Source: an uncultured Collinsella sp.
GTDB lineage: Bacteria; Actinomycetota; Coriobacteriia; Coriobacteriales; Coriobacteriaceae
Assembly: GCA_902493545.1 (NCBI GenBank)
Contig: CABUQI010000053.1
Span: 1 to 8,615 of the forward strand
Length of the DNA stretch: 8,615 nucleotides
Reading direction: 5' to 3'
Every line of letters starts with the position of its first letter. Position 1 is the stretch's first letter. The translations under genes were made by a program, and so were the position numbers. Below are positions 1 through 5,447 of the stretch, in pieces. The notes beneath the pieces are model-generated. The model was not told where the DNA came from. It ran no database searches and saw only the letters and a list, made by a program, of their open reading frames with translations.

Positions 1-53
1 TCATCGGCGAGTGCGGACTCAAAGCCCTCGGGGCAGCTTGCGTAAAATTCCAT
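1..53 (-). CDS. THUMP-type rRNA methyltransferase, N-terminal fragment (partial)
   Basis: Reading leftward from an ATG at 53-51 gives MEFYASCPEGFESALAD before the window ends. This matches the usual opening of RlmL/YpsC-type 23S rRNA guanine-N2 methyltransferases, which begin with a short strand, a Cys-Pro-x-Gly-x-Glu turn and a helix leading into the THUMP RNA-binding domain. An AGAGAGG ribosome binding site (complement of 60-66) lies 6 bases before the start, and a perfect TATAAT is found at 86-81 on the same strand. Only about 17 residues are visible, so the family call rests on this N-terminal signature alone and the catalytic domain cannot be checked. The gene is divergent from the HAD phosphatase. 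Confidence 0.6.
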   Translation of the reverse strand, partial: MEFYASCPEGFESALAD

Positions 54-80
54 GGATGACCTCTCTGGTTGCGTCGCTCC

Positions 81-90
81 ATTATATGAT
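81..90. promoter_or_regulatory. Candidate overlapping divergent -10 elements
   Basis: The complement of 81-86 is a perfect TATAAT, well placed to serve the leftward methyltransferase with a leader of about 20 bases. On the plus strand, TATGAT at 85-90 could be a -10 for the HAD gene. I see no good -35 at 16-18 bp for either, so both are -10-only candidates. Confidence 0.35.
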
Positions 91-128
91 GGATGCTTCG
101 TTTGCCCTTATTCTCGAAAGGAACCCAT

Positions 129-956
129 ATGATTGATGCGTGCCCCGAATCCGCTGTGCTCTTTTTTGACGTGGACGGCACGCTGACGTCGTTCGATCCC
201 GACGATATGACCGATAAGGACTTCAATGCAGTCCATCCGTCGAAGGCTGTTGTCGATGCATTTGGTCGTCTGCGCAATGCGGGTCACCAGGCATTTATCT
301 GCACGGGTCGTCCCCTGTGGCTAATTGCCGATGGCCTGCGCGCTTTGGAGCCTGCGGGTGTCGTTGCCATGGCGGGAGCGACGCTCGAGATCGAGGGACG
401 CGTGGTGCATGAGGACTGCTTTGACGAGGACGTTATCGCGGAGCTCGCACGCCGTATGGCCGCGGCAGGGATTGAGGCCTTTTTCGAGACCAACGTGGCT
501 ACTTTTGCCCTGGAACCCGCGGGTGTTGAGCAGTCGTCTCTGATCGGCACTTCTGTGGTGCACAGCACCGAGGAAATGCGCGTCGACGGCAGTCTGCGCG
601 TGGGCAAGGTATGCCTCAGTGTGCCCAGTTTGGCTCGCGTGGCCAACGATGACGGCTTTATCGATCGCGAGTTTGAGCTGTGCAACACCGGTGGCCAGAA
701 TCGCGAGCTGAGCCCCAAGGGCATTGACAAGGGCGTGGGCGTGGCGCGAGCGCTGGAATACCTGGGTCGCACCGGCAACGCGCGCACCTTTGGCTTCGGC
801 GATTCGGGTAACGACCTGGGCATGCTCGCTGCGGTCGAGACGGCTGTCGCCATGGGCAACGCCATGCCCGAGGTCAAGGCGGTCGCCGACTACGTGACCG
901 ACGATGTCGCACACGACGGCACCGTCACCGCCATGCACCACTTTGGGTTGATTTAA
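129..956 (+). CDS. HAD-superfamily hydrolase, Cof/IIB type (sugar-phosphate phosphatase-like)
   Basis: The 275-residue product has all HAD motifs. Motif I is DVDGTL (nucleophile D14, acid D16), motif II is CTGR (T59), motif III is a Lys in the SPKGIDKG stretch (K197 or K201), and motif IV is GFGDSGND (D225, D229). The insert between motifs II and III, residues about 75-190, is the C2 cap typical of Cof-type (IIB) phosphatases. Family members are cytosolic, Mg-dependent phosphatases of sugar phosphates, nucleotides or PLP; the substrate cannot be read here. The start at 129 is chosen because GAAAGGAA (116-123) lies 5 bases upstream. An in-frame ATG at 93 would add 12 residues unlike the family and has no ribosome binding site. 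The gene is alone on its strand and ends just before a hairpin shared with the convergent deoR-type gene. No functional link to the PTS cassette is shown beyond proximity. Confidence 0.92.
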   Translation: MIDACPESAVLFFDVDGTLTSFDPDDMTDKDFNAVHPSKAVVDAFGRLRNAGHQAFICTGRPLWLIADGLRALEPAGVVAMAGATLEIEGRVVHEDCFDEDVIAELARRMAAAGIEAFFETNVATFALEPAGVEQSSLIGTSVVHSTEEMRVDGSLRVGKVCLSVPSLARVANDDGFIDREFELCNTGGQNRELSPKGIDKGVGVARALEYLGRTGNARTFGFGDSGNDLGMLAAVETAVAMGNAMPEVKAVADYVTDDVAHDGTVTAMHHFGLI

Positions 957-957
957 T

Positions 958-999
958 AAATGGCCGGGTCGCCCGCAGTGGGGGGCGACCCGGCCATTT
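958..999. terminator. Bidirectional intrinsic terminator between convergent genes
   Basis: A perfect 17-bp stem (958-974 with 983-999) closes an 8-base loop. It lies between the stop of the HAD gene (956) and the stop of the leftward DeoR gene (1003). The arms begin with AAA and end with TTT, so each strand gives a short U-run, but neither has a long T-tract. It probably serves both genes. Confidence 0.8.
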
Positions 1000-1002
1000 G
1001 GG

Positions 1003-1794
1003 CTATTTTGCAATATAGAGCTTGGGATGACTGCGGCTGCTCTCGATCGCCGCCGTCATGATGCCCTCGTCGTCTCCGTCAACGATGATGCCATCGAGGT
1101 CATCGATCTGCGCGGACTGATAAAAACTGGTCTTGTTGAACTTTCCCTGGTCAACCATCATGTAACCCTGGTTTGAGTTGGTCAGGTACATATGCTTGAT
1201 CATGGCCGAGAAGTCGTGCTCGACGGTAAAACCGTGGTCGGGGTGGAATCCGTCGGCACTGACAAACGCCTTGTCGGCATGTAGTTTGCTCATACAGTCG
1301 AGCGTTAGTGCGCCCGCGAGATAGAGGTGACCCTTGCGCACGGAGCCGCCCAGCAGCACTACCGAAGCATTGGGGAGATTGAAGCTGGCGTAGTTCGCGA
1401 TTGCAAGATCGCCGGTGATAATGGTGATCTCACGCTTGTCCATGAGGGCCTTAGCGAAGTAAAAGCCCGTGGTGCCGATATCAATTACCAGAACATCGCC
1501 ATCATCAACAAGAGTTGCTGCGGTTGCGGCGATGGCCTCCTTGGCCTCGACTTGGACATTGATGCGCTCCTCGGGATACGAGATTGCGTTGGAGCGAGAA
1601 AGCGATACCGCTCCACCGCGTACGCGACGCAGCTTGCCCTCGGATTCCAGCGAGACGAGGTCGTGTCGTGCGGTGACTTCCGAAACCGAAAAACGGCGAA
1701 CGATGTCGGATACCGAGATATTTGGTTTTTCGGCCAGCCAATTCATGATAAATCGCTGACGCTCGGCCGGTGAAAGGTCTGAAGTAGATGCCAT
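1003..1794 (-). CDS. DeoR-family transcriptional regulator of the adjacent PTS/transaldolase operon
   Basis: The 263-residue product has the full DeoR layout. Residues about 8-62 form the N-terminal winged helix-turn-helix (ISVSDIVRRFSVSEVTARHD, then the LRRVRGGAV wing). Residues about 80-240 form the DeoR C-terminal sensor domain, which resembles ribose-5-phosphate isomerase, with D105-IGTT, LLGG (147-150), SADG (179-182), K200 and VDQGKF (214-219). Such proteins are usually repressors released by a phosphorylated sugar intermediate. The start at 1794 is preceded by AAGGAG (complement of 1801-1806) with 6-base spacing. The longer reading frame back to 1941 lacks a ribosome binding site and runs through the promoter. 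It is divergent from the transaldolase-PTS operon, the classic arrangement for local control, and palindromic boxes over its own promoter suggest autoregulation. The effector is unknown. Confidence 0.93.
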   Translation of the reverse strand: MASTSDLSPAERQRFIMNWLAEKPNISVSDIVRRFSVSEVTARHDLVSLESEGKLRRVRGGAVSLSRSNAISYPEERINVQVEAKEAIAATAATLVDDGDVLVIDIGTTGFYFAKALMDKREITIITGDLAIANYASFNLPNASVVLLGGSVRKGHLYLAGALTLDCMSKLHADKAFVSADGFHPDHGFTVEHDFSAMIKHMYLTNSNQGYMMVDQGKFNKTSFYQSAQIDDLDGIIVDGDDEGIMTAAIESSRSHPKLYIAK

Positions 1795-1831
1795 ATGCCG
1801 CTCCTTTTGAACAAAAGGCAAAAGATGCGCC

Positions 1832-1872
1832 TTTCGTAATCGAAATATAACGTATCGATATGAAAAGAACAA
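1832..1872 (-). promoter_or_regulatory. Candidate deoR-type gene promoter with overlapping palindromes
   Basis: On the minus strand, TTGTTC (complement of 1867-1872) and TATATT (complement of 1844-1849) are separated by 17 bp, giving a leader of about 40 bases. The inverted repeat TTTCG-TAAT-CGAAA (1832-1845) overlaps the -10 and probable start of transcription. The 8-bp palindrome TATCGATA (1853-1860) lies in the spacer. This layout fits repressor occlusion, most simply autorepression. Confidence 0.45.
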
Positions 1873-2012
1873 GGCAAAATCGTATGAATCAAATGAACGG
1901 AATGGCATGTCCCGAATGCATATGTAGCAGATAGTTCGCACTTAAATAGCGTATAGAGGGGCTTGTTCTGGAGGTGCCGCCCAAAAGAAGCACGTTCACA
2001 CCCGATATTCGA

Positions 2013-2024
2013 CCGTTCACGGAA
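2013..2024 (-). promoter_or_regulatory. Candidate operator TTCCGTGAACGG upstream of first transaldolase
   Basis: The complement of 2013-2024 reads TTCCGTGAACGG. The same 12 bases occur on the plus strand at 5263-5274, upstream of the second transaldolase, where the site is a full palindrome. Here it ends 2 bp before a TTGACA. A partial copy, CGTTCAC, lies 21 bp upstream (1993-1999), two helical turns away on the same face. Confidence 0.5.
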
Positions 2025-2026
2025 AG

Positions 2027-2068
2027 TTGACAATTGAGCTTTCGATAGCTTTTGAAATGGTTTATAAA
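2027..2068 (+). promoter_or_regulatory. Candidate promoter of transaldolase-PTS operon
   Basis: TTGACA at 2027-2032 is a perfect -35, but no good -10 lies 16-18 bp downstream. TATAAA at 2063-2068 is a good -10, and 17 bp upstream of it is TTTCGA (2040-2045), part of a repeat box. Either element could act with help from an activator, or the pair may be two overlapping weak promoters. The exact start is undecided. Confidence 0.4.
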
Positions 2069-2114
2069 AGAAAACCGAAAAGCTTTTGAAACAAAGAAGA
2101 AGGCTTTCGATAGC
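2038..2114 (+). repeat. Four GCTTTYGAWA boxes, probable DeoR operator array
   Basis: GCTTTCGATA lies at 2038-2047, GCTTTTGAAA at 2048-2057 and 2082-2091, and GCTTTCGATA at 2103-2112. The first and last extend to identical 12-mers GCTTTCGATAGC (2038-2049, 2103-2114). Start-to-start offsets are 10, 34 and 21 bp, close to whole helical turns. DeoR-family operators are often tandem TTTC/TTCG-rich repeats (AgaR and GlpR are examples), and the array overlaps the probable promoter and leader of the operon. Confidence 0.5.
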
Positions 2115-2142
2115 AATAGTGTTAGATGAGAAAGGACCGAAC

Positions 2143-2853
2143 ATGGCGATCAAGGTGTTTGCCGACGGCGCTAACCTCGAAGGCATGCTTGACATGCATG
2201 ACAATGGCAACGTTCAGGGCTTCACGACCAATCCTTCCCTTATGAAGGCCGGCGGCGTGACCGACTACCGCGCTTTTGCCAAGACGGTTCTTGAGCACAT
2301 TACCGATGTGTCGGTCTCTTTTGAGGTTTTCGCTGATGACGAGGCTGGTATGGAAGCCGAGGCTCGCGAGATCGCAACCTGGGCAGACAACGTCTACGTT
2401 AAGATCCCGGCGCTCAACACCAAGGGCGAGTCTACTGCCGCGTTGGTCAAGCGCCTTTCTGCCGACGGCATCAAGGTGAATGTCACCACTATCTTCACGC
2501 CCGAGCAGGTCGACGAGTTCGTCGATGCCGTTTCTGCCGAGACCCCCTCTATTCTGTCCATCTTTGCCGGTCGCATTGCCGATACCGGCGTCGATCCGCT
2601 GCCCCTCATGGCGGAGTCCGTAAAGAAGGCTGCCGTTAAGCCTGCTGCCGAGGTTCTCTGGGCGTCTACGCGCGAGGTCCTCAATATCTTCCAGGCAGAG
2701 TCCGTTGGATGCCAGATCATTACGGTCCCCAATGCCATTCTTGCCAAGCGCAAGAATTTCGGGAAAGATTTGCTTGAGTACTCGCTTGATACGGTCAAGG
2801 GCTTTGCCCGCGACGTTCAGGCGCTTGGTTTTCATATCTTGCCCGAGGAGTAG
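2143..2853 (+). CDS. Transaldolase / fructose-6-phosphate aldolase family protein (copy 1)
   Basis: The 236-residue protein is a single class I aldolase barrel of FSA/TalC length, much shorter than TalB (about 317). Matching by eye to E. coli TalB, every main active-site position is kept: D8, N30 in TTNPS, E61, the Schiff-base lysine K87 in VKIP, N113 and T115 in NVTTIF, S139, F141 and R144 in SIFAGRI, S175 and R177 in WASTR. F141 matches TalB F178, which is Tyr in true FSA, so transaldolase-type transfer may be favoured over simple aldol cleavage (inference). The start at 2143 follows AAAGGA (2131-2136) by 6 bases; the ATG at 2086 adds 19 unrelated residues. It is the first gene of the operon, 9 bp before EIIA, which implies that it processes the phosphate product of this PTS. 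The natural substrate is unknown. Confidence 0.9.
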   Translation: MAIKVFADGANLEGMLDMHDNGNVQGFTTNPSLMKAGGVTDYRAFAKTVLEHITDVSVSFEVFADDEAGMEAEAREIATWADNVYVKIPALNTKGESTAALVKRLSADGIKVNVTTIFTPEQVDEFVDAVSAETPSILSIFAGRIADTGVDPLPLMAESVKKAAVKPAAEVLWASTREVLNIFQAESVGCQIITVPNAILAKRKNFGKDLLEYSLDTVKGFARDVQALGFHILPEE

Positions 2854-2862
2854 GGGACGAGC

Positions 2863-3309
2863 ATGCTGACCGATCTTCTTAAACCCGAGCTTGTTGCCTG
2901 CCACGTCGAGGCCTCCGACTGGGAGGAAGCGATCAGGGCATGCGGTAAATTGCTCGTAGACGCTGGCAAATGCGACCAGAGCTATGTTGACGCCATGATT
3001 TCATCGGTTCACAAATTCGGCCCCTATATGGTCTTGGAAGAGGGCATCGCCATGCCCCACGCCCAGGCAGATGGCAATGTGAGTGAAGCGGGAATCTGTA
3101 TCGTCACGCTTGACCCTGCCGTTGCGTTTGGACACGAGGATTTCGATCCGGTTCACGTGCTCGTGGGTATTTGCGCACCCGACCCCAAGGCTCATCTTGG
3201 CTGCTTGGCGGAGCTTTCGCAGATGTTCGAGGACGAGGACTGCGTTGCCAAGCTCAGCGCATGCGATACGCCCGAGCAGGTTTTGGAGACCATGCGTTCA
3301 TTCTTTTAG
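2863..3309 (+). CDS. PTS EIIA component, UlaC/mannitol-fructose type
   Basis: The 148-residue cytosolic phosphocarrier belongs to the EIIA-2 (PtsN/MtlA/FruA/UlaC) fold. The phosphorylated histidine should be H66 in EEGIAMPHAQ, preceded by the typical GPYMVLEEGIA run (53-63). It would accept phosphate from HPr and pass it to the Cys of the EIIB encoded next. Its length fits UlaC (about 154). The start at 2863 has AGGGGA at 2852-2857, which overlaps the stop of the preceding transaldolase gene, so translation may be coupled. It is followed by 75 bp with two small hairpins before EIIB. The single-domain A, B and C arrangement together with the UlaA-like EIIC supports an L-ascorbate-type (SgaTBA) family system, though the sugar is not set by this subunit. 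Confidence 0.92.
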   Translation: MLTDLLKPELVACHVEASDWEEAIRACGKLLVDAGKCDQSYVDAMISSVHKFGPYMVLEEGIAMPHAQADGNVSEAGICIVTLDPAVAFGHEDFDPVHVLVGICAPDPKAHLGCLAELSQMFEDEDCVAKLSACDTPEQVLETMRSFF

Positions 3310-3321
3310 GCCTTAATGGCA

Positions 3322-3361
3322 CGGCGATGCGTCGCCGCTTTTGGATAGACGGAAAACCGTC
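3322..3361 (+). promoter_or_regulatory. Two small hairpins between EIIA and EIIB genes
   Basis: CGGCGA-TGCG-TCGCCG (3322-3337) is followed by CTTTT, and GACGG-AAAA-CCGTC (3348-3361) comes soon after. The first looks like a weak intrinsic terminator or attenuator and the second like an RNA processing or stability element. Both lie upstream of the EIIB ribosome binding site at 3373-3379. Confidence 0.45.
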
Positions 3362-3384
3362 ACGTGTAGGAGAGGAAGGTTGCC

Positions 3385-3660
3385 ATGCATATCATCACCG
3401 TATGCGGAAACGGCATCGGGTCTAGCCTGATGCTCGCTGGCAAAGTCGAGGAGCTTTGCGAGGAGGAGGGCATCAAGGCCGACGTTGAGTCTATGGACCT
3501 GAACGGTGCTTCTTCCGCAAATCCGGATCTGTTCATCACCGTTAAGGAGCTCGCCCCCGAGCTCCACGGCAACGTTGTGATCGTTCGCAGCTATGTGAAC
3601 AAGAAGAAGATCCGCGAAGACGCCCTCGAGGCAATCAAGGCGGCCGCCGCTAACGCCTAA
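3385..3660 (+). CDS. PTS EIIB component, UlaB/galactitol-like type
   Basis: The 91-residue cytosolic protein has the P-loop signature VCGNGIGSSLM, placing the phosphocysteine at C7 next to the N-terminal strand HIITV. It takes phosphate from H66 of the EIIA and passes it to the sugar bound by the EIIC. Length and motif match UlaB/SgaB-type EIIB of the ascorbate-galactitol group (about 90-100 residues). The start at 3385 is supported by AGGAAGG at 3373-3379 with 5-base spacing. The C-terminus is a Lys/Ala-rich helix. The gene lies between EIIA and EIIC on the same strand. A strong bulged hairpin follows before EIIC, which may let the soluble subunits be made in excess of the membrane subunit. 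Confidence 0.93.
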   Translation: MHIITVCGNGIGSSLMLAGKVEELCEEEGIKADVESMDLNGASSANPDLFITVKELAPELHGNVVIVRSYVNKKKIREDALEAIKAAAANA

Positions 3661-3674
3661 AGCGGCACGAAAAA

Positions 3675-3707
3675 GGGCGGTTCCCTGTGGAAGAGGGAAA
3701 CGCGCCC
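3675..3707 (+). promoter_or_regulatory. Intercistronic stem-loop between EIIB and EIIC genes
   Basis: GGGCG (3675-3679) pairs with CGCCC (3703-3707), and TTCCCT (3681-3686) pairs with AGGGAA (3694-3699) around a 7-base loop, with small bulges between the two helices. No T-tract follows, so it is unlikely to terminate. It ends 11 bases before the EIIC ribosome binding site (3719-3724). Confidence 0.5.
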
Positions 3708-3731
3708 ACGTTAGAGAGAAAGGAAGCTCAG

Positions 3732-5123
3732 ATGCAAGCCATCCTTCCCATACTTGAGTTTATCCAATCGATTCTGACTAAGCCAGCGTGGATCATGGGT
3801 CTGTTTGCCTTTGTGGGCCTTGTTGCGCTCAAGCGCCCTGCCCACAAGGTGATGACGGGAACCCTGAAGCCCATTCTTGGTTACATCATGCTGTCTGCCG
3901 GCGCTGCTGTTGTTCAGGAGAACCTTGCTCCGCTGGGTACCTTCATCGAGACCGGTTTCCACATCACCGGCGTCGTGCCCAACAACGAGGTCGTCGTTTC
4001 GATGGCTCAGAGCGTCCTCGGCGTTCAGACCATGATGATCCTGATTCTCGGCTACGTCGTGAACATTATCATTGCCCGTTTTACCAAGTTTAAGTACATC
4101 TTTCTGACGGGCCATCACAGCATGTTCATGGCTTGCCTGCTGTCTGCCGTTCTGCAGGCATCTGGCTTCCAGGATGTCCAGCTTGTCATCGTGGGCGGCA
4201 TGTTCCTGGGTCTCGTGAGCGCTATGCTTCCCGCCGTTGGTCAGCGTTTCACCGAGAAGGTTACCGATGGCGATGAAATCGCCATGGGCCACTTCGGTTC
4301 ACTCGCCTATTACATCTCCGCTGCAGTCGGTACGCTTTTTGCTAAGGACGCCGAGGAGAACAGCACCGAGAAGATCGAGGTTCCCGAGAAGTTCTCCTTC
4401 CTGCGCGACACCACCATCTCCACGGCTCTTACCATGGCCTTCTTCTACCTGGTTACCGCTTTCGCCGCTTACATCGCAGATCCTGCGGTCGTTACCAAGA
4501 CCGCTGGCGGCGACAATGTAATCGTCTATGCCCTGACCTGTGCCCTGTCCTTCGCCGTTGGTGTCACCATCGTCTACAACGGCGTTCGTATGATCCTCGC
4601 CGACCTGGTCCCGGCTTTCCAGGGCATCTCCAACAAGCTGATCCCTGGCGCCATCCCCGCCGTCGACTGCGCCGTCTTCTTCCCCTATGCTCCCACCGCC
4701 GTCATCCTCGGCTTTGTCGCTTCCTTCATCGGCGGCGTAGTCGGTATGTTCATCGTGGGCGCTACCCTGGGCATCTTCATCATCCCGGGCATGGTTCCCC
4801 ACTTCTTCTGCGGTGCTACCGCCGGCATCTACGGCAATGCTACTGGCGGTCGCAAGGGCGCAGCTCTTGGCGCTTTCGTCAACGGCCTGCTCATCACCTT
4901 TGCCCCGGCCCTGCTCCTGCCCGTTCTTGACGTCTTTGGCTTCAAGAACACTACGTTCGGCGACTTCGATTTCTCTGTCATTGGTATTACGCTCGGCCGC
5001 GCTGCCGAGGCCTTCGGTACCACCGGTGTCTACGCGATTCTCGCTGTCCTTCTGGTCGTCGCCTTCGTCCCCAACTTCATCCACACCAAGGGTGCTGTGA
5101 TTAACCACGTTGAGGAAGAGTAA
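3732..5123 (+). CDS. PTS EIIC membrane component, UlaA/SgaT (ascorbate-family) type
   Basis: The 463-residue polytopic membrane protein has about ten or more hydrophobic segments (for example 20-34, 46-62, 98-116, 150-170, 228-250, 265-285, 320-355, 380-402, 433-450) and matches UlaA (465) in length. Shared landmarks are FLTGHH (124-129), VTDGDEIAMGH (177-187), GAIPAVDCAVF (306-316) and IIPGMVPHFF (350-359). It should transport and phosphorylate substrate using the EIIB next to it. UlaA H135, H194 and D314 correspond to H128, H187 and D312, but the glutamines Q139 and Q195 appear as F132 and F188. UlaA contact residues are from memory and aligned by eye. This argues against ascorbate as substrate. 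The start at 3732 has AAAGGA at 3719-3724; the upstream ATG at 3687 lies in a hairpin loop. It is the last gene of the operon, before a strong terminator. Confidence 0.92.
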   Translation: MQAILPILEFIQSILTKPAWIMGLFAFVGLVALKRPAHKVMTGTLKPILGYIMLSAGAAVVQENLAPLGTFIETGFHITGVVPNNEVVVSMAQSVLGVQTMMILILGYVVNIIIARFTKFKYIFLTGHHSMFMACLLSAVLQASGFQDVQLVIVGGMFLGLVSAMLPAVGQRFTEKVTDGDEIAMGHFGSLAYYISAAVGTLFAKDAEENSTEKIEVPEKFSFLRDTTISTALTMAFFYLVTAFAAYIADPAVVTKTAGGDNVIVYALTCALSFAVGVTIVYNGVRMILADLVPAFQGISNKLIPGAIPAVDCAVFFPYAPTAVILGFVASFIGGVVGMFIVGATLGIFIIPGMVPHFFCGATAGIYGNATGGRKGAALGAFVNGLLITFAPALLLPVLDVFGFKNTTFGDFDFSVIGITLGRAAEAFGTTGVYAILAVLLVVAFVPNFIHTKGAVINHVEEE

Positions 5124-5180
5124 TCCAGGCGTACGTTAAGCCCTAATCGGGCGGAGCTCCGATAACCGGCTCCTACACGG

Positions 5181-5217
5181 AAGCGGTGACGTCTCAAATG
5201 AGGCGTCACCGCTTTTT
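5181..5217 (+). terminator. Strong intrinsic terminator of the PTS operon
   Basis: An 11-bp perfect stem (5181-5191 with 5204-5214) is continued inward by one wobble pair and CTC/GAG to a 4-base AAAT loop, giving 15 pairs in total. The run TTTTT at 5213-5217 follows. It is 57 bp after the EIIC stop and should separate the operon from the second transaldolase gene. Confidence 0.93.
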
Positions 5218-5262
5218 GCTTTGGGGCGATTGTGAAAACGAGCCGGCAAGGCGCTGCTTCTG

Positions 5263-5276
5263 TTCCGTGAACGGAA
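5263..5276 (+). promoter_or_regulatory. Palindromic operator candidate TTCCGT-GA-ACGGAA
   Basis: A perfect 6-bp inverted repeat around GA lies 172 bp upstream of the second transaldolase start. Its first 12 bases are identical to the complement of 2013-2024 upstream of the first transaldolase. One regulator acting on both units would explain the match. Confidence 0.5.
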
Positions 5277-5290
5277 TCAACCGCGATGAT

Positions 5291-5309
5291 CGGCAAAAAC
5301 GTTTTGCCG
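5291..5309. promoter_or_regulatory. 19-bp inverted repeat CGGCAAAA-ACG-TTTTGCCG
   Basis: Perfect 8-bp arms surround ACG, and the inner AAAACGTTTT is a 10-bp palindrome with a central CG, a shape common in LacI-type operators. No T-tract follows on either strand, so a protein-binding site is likelier than a terminator. It could control the second transaldolase gene. Confidence 0.4.
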
Positions 5310-5386
5310 CTGGGGCGTCGATATAAAAATGGTAAATCTGCAAAACCGTTCGCCGAGAAGATAAAAACCCGCAGTTCAAGCCTTGA

Positions 5387-5417
5387 TAAACACAGGTAAA
5401 GTGTTTAGCAGCTTACC
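5387..5417 (+). promoter_or_regulatory. Leader inverted repeats of second transaldolase
   Basis: TAAACAC (5387-5393) and GTGTTTA (5401-5407) pair around 7 bases. GGTAA (5395-5399) can pair instead with TTACC (5413-5417). The two foldings exclude each other and lie 15-60 bases before the ribosome binding site. It may be an operator or a leader structure; the evidence is only the symmetry. Confidence 0.3.
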
Positions 5418-5447
5418 GGCCGTATGCAGACGAAAGGAATCAGGCAG

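Larger units (their letters stand above)
1795..2142. other. 348-bp divergent regulatory region
   Basis: This AT-rich region has no convincing gene. It holds the deoR-type promoter at its left side. Three GTGAACG-type sites lie at 1893-1903, 1993-1999 (complement) and 2013-2024 (complement). A TTGACA sits at 2027-2032, four GCTTTYGAWA boxes at 2038-2112, and the ribosome binding site AAAGGA at 2131-2136. The stretch 1905-1990 shows nothing I can assign. The entry is a description of contents; promoters and boxes are given separately. Confidence 0.7.
5124..5447 (+). other. 324-bp gap holding terminator and control region of second transaldolase
   Basis: No gene is seen. After the EIIC stop come a small GCCC/GGGC hairpin (5141-5153) and a CGGAGCTCCG palindrome (5153-5162), then the operon terminator. 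From 5218 the region carries the palindrome TTCCGTGAACGGAA, a 19-bp inverted repeat at 5291-5309, a CCGTTCG half-site at 5346-5352, and a 21-bp inverted repeat at 5387-5407. TATAAA at 5322-5327 and TAAAGT at 5397-5402 are the best -10-like words, but neither has a good -35, so the promoter is not located. Confidence 0.6.

Noticed and set aside
321..1013. Minus-strand open frame (230 codons) opposite the HAD gene
   Set aside because: It runs through the bidirectional terminator and opposes a gene with all HAD motifs; its protein is His/Ala-rich without domains.
1974..2030. Possible leader peptide after a GGAGG-like sequence near 1971
   Set aside because: The GTG candidate directly abuts the GGAGG with no spacing, and the frame covers operator-like repeats for only about 18 codons.
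4299..5108. Minus-strand open frame (269 codons) opposite the EIIC gene
   Set aside because: The product is extremely rich in Asp, Glu and Gly, a typical reverse reading of a membrane protein gene, and it has no ribosome binding site.
5233..5246. cre-like catabolite site TGAAAACGAGCCGG
   Set aside because: Only the left half fits the CcpA consensus, the right half fails, and CcpA control is not expected in Coriobacteriia.
2013..5276. Repeats considered as a CRISPR or iteron array
   Set aside because: The copies are few, short, in mixed orientation and far apart, without regular spacers; they fit operators.
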